Of a stretch of 64,000 bases of DNA, positions 46,311 through 54,238 are shown one piece after another; the stretch's first letter is position 1; each line of letters starts with the position of its first letter. Origin of the DNA: Sphingobacteriaceae bacterium (GTDB lineage: Bacteria > Bacteroidota > Bacteroidia > B-17B0 > Aurantibacillaceae); the NCBI GenBank assembly GCA_002319075.1, contig NVQB01000001.1, positions 558,001 to 622,000 of the forward strand, given 5' to 3'. The notes beneath the pieces are model-generated. The model saw only the letters and a program-made list of their open reading frames with translations, ran no database searches and was not told where the DNA came from. A program made the translations under genes and the position numbers.

Positions 46311-47534
46311 CTATAATTCCAGTAATTGACGATAGAATTTCTCAGCAATAATTTCACGGTTAAAATTGGCATTCACGAACCGGCGACCATTTTCACCCAG
46401 TTGTTGTGCTAAGGTCTTGTCACTTTTAAGGTCTGAGACCGCTTTTACTAGTTCTTCCACATTCTCAGGTTCAAAATACATGCCGCACTTACCCTGAGTG
46501 ATAAACAGTTGCCTCGCTTCTCCGTCCACTCCAAGCAGAACCGGAATTTCCATAGAGAGATTTTCAAATAATTTAGAAGGGATTGCTCCAAGGAAAAGAT
46601 CTAATTTTCGAAGCGGCACAATAGCGGCGTCAATATCTTTAAGAACTGAAGGCATTTCTTTTTTAGTAACGGGATCCAGGAAAACCACGTTGGAAAGAGA
46701 AAGTTCTTCCTTAAGAGCCTGAAGCCGGGGTTTCTCAGGGCCACTTCCCATTAAAACAAATTTTATATCTGGCGTTGAACTAAAAGATTTCGCGGCATTC
46801 AGAATAACCTCTAATCCCTGCGCTATACCAATAATGCCTGCATATAAGAAGATAAAATCACTTTCAGGGAAACCATTTTTCGCTCTCCAATTGGCTTTAG
46901 AAATCGTTGCAGGATCATAATATTTAAGATCTACGCCGTTGGGTAACCAATAGGTTTTCACCGAAGGAAAACGCTTATTGATATTTGCGCAAATACCCTG
47001 TGTTTGTCCTGTAACAAGAACTGCCCTTTTGTACAGTCGTTCTTCGAGATTATACGCCAACTTTAAAAGGTATTTATTATTTACGACACCTAATTTTTCG
47101 GCGCTCTCTGGCCATAGATCACTCACGTTAAAAATCAGTTTTGCTTTTTTGCGTCGCGCCAGGTACAAAGCCGAGTATCCCAAGAACAAAGGTGGAGACT
47201 CGCAAAGCAGAAAATCGAAACTACCCAATTTTTTATTTCCAATTCTTGCACTTGACCAGACAAAAGAAAAATAGTTGCGTAAACGATTAACAATCGATTT
47301 ACTTTTCGATGCGTAGATTGATGAACGATGAACCTTTAGCCCTTCCATTTCCTCATAGAAGTAATTTTTACCCTTGTATGTTTCGTAGATTTGCATCTGC
47401 GGGTAATTCGGCATTGCAGTTAAAACCGTAACATCCACTCCCGATTTAAACAAACGCACAGCCAATTCAAACAACCTGTTTTGAGGCGCGCCCACTTCCG
47501 GAGGAAAATATTGCGTAAGAATTAAAAGTTTCAC
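46311..47534 (-). CDS. Glycosyltransferase family 4 (WbuB-like)
   Basis: About 407 residues from GTG at 47534 (VKLLILTQYFPPEVGAPQNRLFELA). GT-B fold: the N-terminal acceptor domain with GVDVTVLTAMPNYPQMQIY and the C-terminal donor domain with LYAGIIGIAQGLEVILNAA, FVLMGSGPEKPRL and PSKLFENLSMEIPVL. These are features of the GT4 nucleotide-sugar site. It adds a sugar to a surface glycan. A longer frame starts at TTG 47567, but a full consensus promoter lies between 47569 and 47538, so the GTG is preferred and the mRNA may be leaderless. Operon with the downstream O-antigen ligase-like gene. Confidence 0.9.
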   Translation of the reverse strand: MKLLILTQYFPPEVGAPQNRLFELAVRLFKSGVDVTVLTAMPNYPQMQIYETYKGKNYFYEEMEGLKVHRSSIYASKSKSIVNRLRNYFSFVWSSARIGNKKLGSFDFLLCESPPLFLGYSALYLARRKKAKLIFNVSDLWPESAEKLGVVNNKYLLKLAYNLEERLYKRAVLVTGQTQGICANINKRFPSVKTYWLPNGVDLKYYDPATISKANWRAKNGFPESDFIFLYAGIIGIAQGLEVILNAAKSFSSTPDIKFVLMGSGPEKPRLQALKEELSLSNVVFLDPVTKKEMPSVLKDIDAAIVPLRKLDLFLGAIPSKLFENLSMEIPVLLGVDGEARQLFITQGKCGMYFEPENVEELVKAVSDLKSDKTLAQQLGENGRRFVNANFNREIIAEKFYRQLLEL

Positions 47535-47537
47535 GTT

Positions 47538-47569
47538 CAAATTTAACACAATCCCGCAAATTATCAAAA
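47538..47569 (-). promoter_or_regulatory. Consensus promoter of the GT4 gene, almost at the start codon
   Basis: Minus strand TTTTG at 47569-47565, exactly 19 bp, then TAAATTTG at 47545-47538. Only 3 nt separate the -7 element from the GTG at 47534, so transcription would begin at about the start codon. Confidence 0.75.
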
Positions 47570-47572
47570 CTT

Positions 47573-47619
47573 AAAATGACCGAAATCCATCAGTTTAATA
47601 TTGGATTATCGGTAATATA
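47573..47619. repeat. Left palindromic element flanking the AAA ATPase gene
   Basis: AAAATGACCGAAATCCATCAG... ; 35 of 47 positions equal the element at 48818-48864 in an ungapped comparison. It is a degenerate palindrome and overlaps the -33 region (47601-47603) of the ATPase promoter. Confidence 0.8.
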
Positions 47620-47631
47620 AATATATATTTG
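47601..47631 (+). promoter_or_regulatory. Promoter of the AAA ATPase gene
   Basis: TTG at 47601-47603, 20-bp spacer, TATATTTG at 47624-47631, 8 bp before the ATG. The left palindromic element covers the -33 region and part of the spacer. Confidence 0.65.
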
Positions 47632-47639
47632 AAGTAGTA

Positions 47640-48824
47640 ATGATCAAGCGTAATAAAGAAAAAGAAATTATCAGCTACATGAAACAATTTCCTGTAGTTG
47701 CCATCATTGGCCCACGACAAAGCGGTAAAACAACTCTTGCGAAACAACTTTATTACACAAAAAAAAGCACTAATTTATATTTCGATCTTGAAAGTCCCGC
47801 TGACCGGAGCAAATTTAATAACCCGGAATATTTTTTAAGTTCTTTAAAAGCGCAAACCATTATCATTGATGAAGTTCAGCGCATGCCTGAACTATATGCT
47901 CTGTTACGTTCGCTGGTAGATAAAAAAAAGATAAAAGGCAAATATCTTTTATTAGGCTCGGCATCACCGCATCTAATACAGGGCGTTTCAGAAACTCTTG
48001 CCGGGAGAATAGCTTATACAGAAATTGACCCTTTTAATTTAACGGAGATTTACAACAAACCAGCTGATATAAATAAACATTGGTTCCGGGGAGGCTTCCC
48101 TGATGCCTGGATGGCAAAAAACGAGGAACAATGCTTTCAATGGTTAAATAATTTTTTCAGAACTTTTATCGAACGGGATCTGAACACTCTGTTTGGAGTT
48201 ACTTTTTCTGGCGACCTCATGTTTAAGCTTTGGAGAATGTTGGGCCATTTTCATGGAAGTGTATGGAATGCTCAATCTTTTGCAAAGGGGTTGGATGTTA
48301 GTCCAACTACTATTAACCGGTACATCGAGTACCTGGAAGGCGCTTTTATGCTCAGAAAACTTCCAGCTTATGCTACAAATGCAAAAAAAAGATTGGTAAA
48401 AAGTCCAAAGGTTTATATAAGAGACAGCGGAGTACTTAATTACCTCACCAATATTCATTCTTCGAAGGAGATGTTTTTTAATCCTGCTATAGGCAATGCC
48501 TGGGAAGGATATGTATTGGAACAAATCATTCAGTTATTGCCTGCTACAATTGTTCCCTATTTTTACAGAACACATGATGGCAGCGAAATGGATCTTGTAT
48601 TGGTTAAAGGGATAAAGCCAATTGTATGCATTGAGATAAAAACAAATAATGAACCCAATCTTACCCGAGGGTTTTATGAATGCCTGGAAGATTTAAAATG
48701 TAAAACAGCAATTGTAATTACACCCTATCAACAAACGCCGTATGCCATTGCTGAAAACATAATGGTATACGGTCTTCATGACTTTCTAACTACAAAACTC
48801 CCTCAAATACTAAAACTAAAATGA
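47640..48824 (+). CDS. AAA_14/DUF4143 ATPase with C-terminal PD-(D/E)XK-like domain
   Basis: 394 residues. The N-terminal AAA domain has Walker A GPRQSGKTTLAKQLY (about residues 24-38) and Walker B IIIDEVQRMPELY, followed by a sensor-like LLLGSASPHLIQG. The middle part is a winged-helix-like segment (GLDVSPTTINRYIEYLEGAFMLRKLPAYATNAKKRLVKSPKVYIRDSGVLNYLT), the DUF4143 region. Near the C-terminus GSEMDLVLVKG ... VCIEIKTNN fits a PD-(D/E)XK nuclease-like core. Paralogues are numerous in Bacteroidota and archaea and their function is unknown. The gene stands alone between two related palindromes; its TGA stop is within the right one. Confidence 0.92.
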   Translation: MIKRNKEKEIISYMKQFPVVAIIGPRQSGKTTLAKQLYYTKKSTNLYFDLESPADRSKFNNPEYFLSSLKAQTIIIDEVQRMPELYALLRSLVDKKKIKGKYLLLGSASPHLIQGVSETLAGRIAYTEIDPFNLTEIYNKPADINKHWFRGGFPDAWMAKNEEQCFQWLNNFFRTFIERDLNTLFGVTFSGDLMFKLWRMLGHFHGSVWNAQSFAKGLDVSPTTINRYIEYLEGAFMLRKLPAYATNAKKRLVKSPKVYIRDSGVLNYLTNIHSSKEMFFNPAIGNAWEGYVLEQIIQLLPATIVPYFYRTHDGSEMDLVLVKGIKPIVCIEIKTNNEPNLTRGFYECLEDLKCKTAIVITPYQQTPYAIAENIMVYGLHDFLTTKLPQILKLK

Positions 48825-48864
48825 CCGAAAATCATCAGTTCAACTGACGATTTTCGGTCATTTT
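48818..48864. repeat. Right palindromic element, 47 bp, with stop codons of both convergent genes; likely bidirectional terminator
   Basis: AAAATGACCGAAAATCaTCAGTT-C-AACTGAcGATTTTCGGTCATTTT: 22 of 23 base pairs match. The TGA of the ATPase gene (48822-48824) and the TGA of the GH3 fusion gene (48860-48858, minus) are at symmetric positions. The long stem ending in a T run on either strand would act as a terminator in both directions. Confidence 0.9.
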
Positions 48865-51788
48865 GTAAGCGCATCGTAGAAAGCTTTATGTATTTTTCCA
48901 CGTATTCCCATCTTTGCAAGCTTGTTTTCGTCAGCGTTAGGATACACACGGTTACTTAAAAAAACCACCACTAAATTATTTTTCGGATCTGCCCAGGCAA
49001 AGGTACCTGTAAAACCACTGTGGCCAAAACTTTCAAGACTGCAATTAGAAATTACAGGGCTGTCTTTTTTCAAATCACTTTCCGGTTTCTCAAAACATAA
49101 ACCTCTTCTGTTACCAGGGCAAAATCTACAGCTTGTAAATTCTTTTACGACATTACTATCTAAAACACGCACGCCATTCAGCTGTCCCTTATTTAAATAT
49201 AATTGCATAACCTTTGCAACATCCATCGCGCTTCCGAACAAACCCGCATGTCCCGCAACGCCCCCCATCATAGCCGCTCCGGGATCATGTACATAGCCCT
49301 GTAGAATTTGTTTTCTGAATTTTTCATCGTTTTCGGTTGGTGCAACCTGTGTTTTCGAGAAATAGTTCAGCGGCCTATACGTTAAGCTTACTCCGATCTT
49401 AAAATAGATATCCGCCACGTATTCATTTAATTTTTTCTGGCTTTGTTGCTCAATAATTTGCTGCATAAAATAATAACCTACGTCACTGTATAAATATTTT
49501 CCAGGACTTTCGAGTTTAGAATCTACGATGCGTTTATAGATAGAATCATTAAATCCTTTGAAAATAAAGAGATTTTTAGCAACCTGAGTTGGATATTCTT
49601 CTGATTTTGTCTTAGCATAGATCCCGGGTTTATAGTCTCCTCTGCGGTCGATAGTTCTGATGTAAAATGGAATAGTGGCCTGCAGGCCAGCCTGGTGAGA
49701 TAATACATCCTCTATTAAGATATTTTCTTTGTCGGTACCCTTTAAATAAGGTAAATAAAATCCAAGTGTTTTTGAATAGTCAAAATTTCCTTCGCTGCGT
49801 AATTTCATAAGTGCGAGAGAACTAGACATAATTTTCGTGAGACTTGCCAAGTCGTAAATCGTTCCGTTATCTACTTTTTTAGAATCAGAATTGTAAGTGA
49901 ATTTTCCGAATGATTTTTGATAGATTACCTGGCCATCTTTTAAAGCTACGATTTCACAACCTGGATAAGCTTTTTCCTGTATTCCCATAAGAGCAATACT
50001 GTCGATCATTCCAAATTTCTTTGCCATGAAAATTTCTTTCACATAATTTTTTGTTTGTGCATCAAGAGGTTCCAGCGTGAGTCCGGACTCGCTTTTAAAT
50101 TGATTTGTACTCACAGGTAACTTCCCATTCACACGACTATTTCCCATAATAGCGTTTGCTGAAGCCCGTAAAAGAGAAGGGATGTATTCATAAGCCACAA
50201 TAATGGCTTTAAAATTTGAAACAGGTGGCATTTTATTTAAAAGGTAGGGATTGGTCATCATTACTAAAACGGTGGGACGCATTTTAGAAATGGAATCGAC
50301 TAATCTTAAAGTCTGCTTTCCTACGCCATAATTATTATCTGCTTTTAACGTAGCCTTGTTTATCTGCAGAATAACCAGATCTGTTTCTTTAATTTTTTCA
50401 AAAGCTTTTACAATCTCAGCAGGTTTGGCATCGTGTGTTAATCCAATATGCTCCACATAGGCGTAATTTTTTAAAGTACTTCCCAATGTATTTGTTTCTT
50501 CCACACCAAAAGAAACTTCCGCAATCCTTATACTATCTGTTCCTTTAAGCGGAAGAAAATTATTTTCATTTTTTAGGAGTGTGATAGAGGCCTCCGCTAA
50601 TTTTTCATTCAGATCTTCGCTTTGTTTTGTGTTTAATTCTTTAGTAAGATTTCGCGTCACAATTTCCTGCTTACTATTTAAGCCGCACCAGTATTTTGCT
50701 TTGAGAATTTTTCTACAACGTTCGTCAATTTCTTCCTGCGTAATTTTACCTTCTTTTATTGCTTTCGTAATTTCATCCAAAGCTATTCCCACATTTCCAC
50801 TAAACAATAAAACATCATTGCCTGCCAAAAGTGCCTTCACATCAACTATTCCCGGCGCATAAAATTTAGCTACTCCTTTCATGTTGAGGGCGTCGGTAAA
50901 AATCAAGCCCTTGTAGTTCATTTTTGTTTTAAGAAGATCGTTAACCACATTTGGTGACAAAGTAGAGGCCAGATTCTTAGTAGTATCGAGACTCGGAATA
51001 TTTAAGTGAGCAACCATAACGCTTGATAGTCCGCGATCAAACAAGTAATGAAAAGGATATAACTCTAAAGAATCTAATCTCTCACGTGTATGTGTAATGG
51101 AAGGCAGTGTGTGATGCGAATCGCTATCCGTATCACCATGTCCCGGAAAATGTTTCCCGTTGGCCATCACCTGTTCATCCTGCAGGCCTTGCATATACAT
51201 GAAAGCTTTTTGCGCGACTTTGTATTTGTTCTCCCCAAAGCTGCGCATACCTATTACAGGATTTAAAGGGTTGTTATTTACATCTGCTACTGGCGCAAAA
51301 TTCACGTGAATTCCTAAACGTTTGCATTCCTTCGCGATTTGTTTTCCCATCTGGTAAATCAGTGAATCGTTCTGAATGGCACCAAGCGTCATTTGTTTAG
51401 GATACCGCGGTGTTGAATCCAGTCGCATAGCCAGGCCCCATTCTCCATCAATACCGTAGAGTAAAGGTGTTTTTGCGATGCTTTGAAAATAATTTGCTAA
51501 TTGTCCCTGTCGCACCGGTCCACCCTGCATCCAAATCAATCCACCGATGTTGTAATTTATAATGAGTTCCTTTATTTCCTTTACATGTTTTAGATCTTTG
51601 TTACTGTATGCTGCAACCATGAATAACTGACCTAAACGTTCCTTAGGCGAAAGGGAGTTAAAAACGGAATCCACCCATCTGTTTTGAATGGAAATAAAAT
51701 CAGGGTCTTTCTTTTTTTGAGAAGGAGGGATAAATGCTACCATGACAAAGGTCACCAGCACACAAAGCGTTCTAAAAATGCGATTCAT
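48858..51788 (-). CDS. Exported GH3 beta-N-acetylhexosaminidase fused to a beta-lactamase-family serine hydrolase
   Basis: 976 residues. Signal peptide residues 1-22. A glycoside hydrolase family 3 (NagZ-like) domain occupies about residues 30-590, with MANGKHFPGHGDTDSDSHHTLPSI (catalytic Asp-His loop of NagZ) and LIFTDALNMKGVAKFY carrying the nucleophile Asp. A class C beta-lactamase-like domain follows from about 610, with SxxK in LASLTKIMSS (about 649), a Tyr motif in YSDVGYYFM and HSGFTGT in place of KTG. Both active sites look complete. A periplasmic role in peptidoglycan turnover or muropeptide trimming fits. This fusion is a recurrent Bacteroidota architecture. It is convergent with the ATPase gene through the shared palindrome. 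Confidence 0.93.
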   Translation of the reverse strand: MNRIFRTLCVLVTFVMVAFIPPSQKKKDPDFISIQNRWVDSVFNSLSPKERLGQLFMVAAYSNKDLKHVKEIKELIINYNIGGLIWMQGGPVRQGQLANYFQSIAKTPLLYGIDGEWGLAMRLDSTPRYPKQMTLGAIQNDSLIYQMGKQIAKECKRLGIHVNFAPVADVNNNPLNPVIGMRSFGENKYKVAQKAFMYMQGLQDEQVMANGKHFPGHGDTDSDSHHTLPSITHTRERLDSLELYPFHYLFDRGLSSVMVAHLNIPSLDTTKNLASTLSPNVVNDLLKTKMNYKGLIFTDALNMKGVAKFYAPGIVDVKALLAGNDVLLFSGNVGIALDEITKAIKEGKITQEEIDERCRKILKAKYWCGLNSKQEIVTRNLTKELNTKQSEDLNEKLAEASITLLKNENNFLPLKGTDSIRIAEVSFGVEETNTLGSTLKNYAYVEHIGLTHDAKPAEIVKAFEKIKETDLVILQINKATLKADNNYGVGKQTLRLVDSISKMRPTVLVMMTNPYLLNKMPPVSNFKAIIVAYEYIPSLLRASANAIMGNSRVNGKLPVSTNQFKSESGLTLEPLDAQTKNYVKEIFMAKKFGMIDSIALMGIQEKAYPGCEIVALKDGQVIYQKSFGKFTYNSDSKKVDNGTIYDLASLTKIMSSSLALMKLRSEGNFDYSKTLGFYLPYLKGTDKENILIEDVLSHQAGLQATIPFYIRTIDRRGDYKPGIYAKTKSEEYPTQVAKNLFIFKGFNDSIYKRIVDSKLESPGKYLYSDVGYYFMQQIIEQQSQKKLNEYVADIYFKIGVSLTYRPLNYFSKTQVAPTENDEKFRKQILQGYVHDPGAAMMGGVAGHAGLFGSAMDVAKVMQLYLNKGQLNGVRVLDSNVVKEFTSCRFCPGNRRGLCFEKPESDLKKDSPVISNCSLESFGHSGFTGTFAWADPKNNLVVVFLSNRVYPNADENKLAKMGIRGKIHKAFYDALTK

Positions 51789-51884
51789 TCCCCTAAAGTT
51801 AGGGCTTATAAAAGGTGCGCATTCAGCGCTCCTGTTAATGTTTTTAACAAAAGGGACTTGATTTGTTTTTTTTAACGAAAGCGC

Positions 51885-54233
51885 TTATCGCTCAAGAATA
51901 ATTTTTTTTGTTACTTCTTTATTTCCCGATTTAATTTTCACGAAATAAAGTCCGGAAGAATAATCAGAAAGATCAAGCTTAGTAGTTGGTTCACTGTTAT
52001 TTTCCGCATTAAAAATAAGCTGACCCATCGCATTATAAACACTTAAGTCAATTACCTTGTGATTGGGATTACTTAGATGAAATATTCCATTAGAAGGATT
52101 GGGACTTAGTATAAGATCGTCTGCCAGAAGCAAGCTTTCCATACCTGTAGACGTTGAAACTAATTTTCGTACGAGAATATCATCAAGATAGATGCCATCT
52201 TCCTCTGTATAAAAGTCTGAATTTAACGTAAACCGAATCTTAACATTTTGTCCCAGATATGCCGAAAGGTCTATCTCCTCTTTTACCCATTCGTCCTGGC
52301 GGCCGTCGTAGAGCGGATATGTTCCACCGAAAGATGCAGGAGAGGTTTCATATTTTCCGCAGAGAGGATTAAAACTTACTCCATTATTTGTACTTATCTG
52401 TATTTGCGCTTCATCAAAAGTTTTTTCGATTGCGAATTTTATGTAGAACTGAAGATGTGCATAGATGGCATTTTGAAGATTCAATTGATTTTTTGTTGTA
52501 ATGCTTTTGTGGTCGTTTTCTGCGTAATCCATTCCCGGACTATCAGTTATACAGGATGGTGCAGAAACATAAGTAGATTGTTCTATGCCCCATGAACCAA
52601 CAGTATCCATATTTGCAACAGCAGAATTTCCTATATCGTTTAATAGTGTTACGGGTGATCCAGCTATTTTTGTGATGGTATCGTTGCGAGTAATTGAACC
52701 ATTGTTCACGGAGAGAGCATATTGTATTTTCTGACCTTGAGAAAGGCCACCAGCTAAGACAAACGAAATAGAATCTACCAGAGTTTGATTTTGCGCTGGT
52801 GAAGAATAAACCTTTGATGAACCAACAGCTGCAATTCCTGAAGTGAGAGGAATAACGCTAACCGTGTAGTTTCCGCCTGTTAATCCAAGACGCTGTACTT
52901 TATAGTTAATGTAACCACTTGAAGAAATAAACTGATCTTCTTCATCATAGATTTTCGCATAGTTTCCAGCTAATCTTGCCAGGTTATAATTTTGACTAAA
53001 GGTGGTTTTACATATATCTACAATCCTGTTGGAAGCCGGCCAGAATCCATCGTTGTAAGTTCCGGCTTCAGGCGTCATTGCCATTATTTTTGGTTTCGAA
53101 ATTTGTTCGCCATACATCCAGTCATCACTTCCTCCATTGGTAAGATAATGAAGCGTTTGATAGCAAGTACCGTAAAGAAATCGTGTATCACGTGTAAGCA
53201 ATGTCCCCCAGTGCACATAGGTAGCGCTATCGGGTGTGTAGATGCTGGGAAGGTGTCCAAATGGATAAATAAGAACATTACTAAAAGTATGGGCATTTAA
53301 TGCATTTTTAAATTGACGTGAATTGCAAAAACTTTGCATTGCTTGTGTTTCAGGCTCACTGAAAGGACCTGTGCCGCGGTACACATCACTCGATGTATTT
53401 GGAGAGGACCCCAGATTGTCGTAGCCCCAGTTTAATCCGTAATTTCTATTTAAGTCAACACCGTATGTAAAATCTGCATTGAGCCGGCGGTTACGCCTCC
53501 ACATACCACCACCATTTGGATTGGTAGTTTGATTGTAATAATAACCGTCAGGATTGACGCAAGGCACAAAAAACAATTCAGAGTTATTTAATGTTTCCTG
53601 GATATCCGGATCGGTTGCGTAGTTCTCCAGTAAGTACCACATGTAAAAAATTAACTGCGACAAACTCGCGCCTTCCCGGGCATGATGCAGCGCAGTGTAC
53701 AACACTTCACTTTCATTTTCATCACTGTTCGGGTTATCGCTAAACTTCACATACCAAATATTTCTTCCTTCAAAACTTTGAGTGCTACTAATAGGCTGTT
53801 TTGCTTTTACTAGCGAAGGATACAATAAAGCCATACTATCCAGAATATTTTCCATTTCCAGTAATGTAAAATATCCCCCCATACTACCGAGGTGAAAATG
53901 AGCCGGCACTTTTACATCAGGAGCATTGCAAACCCCTGAAGGTCGTCGTGCCGATAGGACGGAAGCGTTACGGGCCTCATAAAATCTGGCCAAATCATAA
54001 ATTACTATTTTGTACGGGATAGAATTATCTTTCAGGATTTTTATTTCAGTTTCACTAATTTCTGTTTCAATTCCCCCACCCTGGTTATGACTGTGATCGA
54101 TAGTAATTCCGAGTTCCTGAATTTTTTCGCGCATTGCTTTGTCAGCGGGAATTAAGACGCGATGGTATTTTTCAGTTTGCGAAGAAGCAGCTAAAGCGTT
54201 TAGAAAAAAGAAAAGAATGAGAATTTTTTTCAT
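51885..54233 (-). CDS. M14 zinc carboxypeptidase with T9SS C-terminal sorting domain
   Basis: 782 residues. Signal peptide ending LAASSQ. A short propeptide-like region, then the M14 domain at about 115-430: zinc ligands HHAREGAS (His and Glu near residue 181) and the later His in LNAHTFSNVLIYP, the substrate-binding NPDGYYYNQ and RRNRR, and catalytic Glu in MTPEAGTYNDGFWP. A beta-sandwich region follows, of the kind found in extracellular proteins (HLQFYIKFAIEKTFDEAQIQIS). The last 80 residues are a type A T9SS sorting domain, NPSNGIFHLSNPNHKVIDLSVYNAMGQLI ... SGLYFVKI, so it is a predicted cargo of the T9SS encoded at 8-14 kb. It is 5 bp after the S9 peptidase gene. Confidence 0.94.
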   Translation of the reverse strand: MKKILILFFFLNALAASSQTEKYHRVLIPADKAMREKIQELGITIDHSHNQGGGIETEISETEIKILKDNSIPYKIVIYDLARFYEARNASVLSARRPSGVCNAPDVKVPAHFHLGSMGGYFTLLEMENILDSMALLYPSLVKAKQPISSTQSFEGRNIWYVKFSDNPNSDENESEVLYTALHHAREGASLSQLIFYMWYLLENYATDPDIQETLNNSELFFVPCVNPDGYYYNQTTNPNGGGMWRRNRRLNADFTYGVDLNRNYGLNWGYDNLGSSPNTSSDVYRGTGPFSEPETQAMQSFCNSRQFKNALNAHTFSNVLIYPFGHLPSIYTPDSATYVHWGTLLTRDTRFLYGTCYQTLHYLTNGGSDDWMYGEQISKPKIMAMTPEAGTYNDGFWPASNRIVDICKTTFSQNYNLARLAGNYAKIYDEEDQFISSSGYINYKVQRLGLTGGNYTVSVIPLTSGIAAVGSSKVYSSPAQNQTLVDSISFVLAGGLSQGQKIQYALSVNNGSITRNDTITKIAGSPVTLLNDIGNSAVANMDTVGSWGIEQSTYVSAPSCITDSPGMDYAENDHKSITTKNQLNLQNAIYAHLQFYIKFAIEKTFDEAQIQISTNNGVSFNPLCGKYETSPASFGGTYPLYDGRQDEWVKEEIDLSAYLGQNVKIRFTLNSDFYTEEDGIYLDDILVRKLVSTSTGMESLLLADDLILSPNPSNGIFHLSNPNHKVIDLSVYNAMGQLIFNAENNSEPTTKLDLSDYSSGLYFVKIKSGNKEVTKKIILER

Positions 54234-54238
54234 GACAT

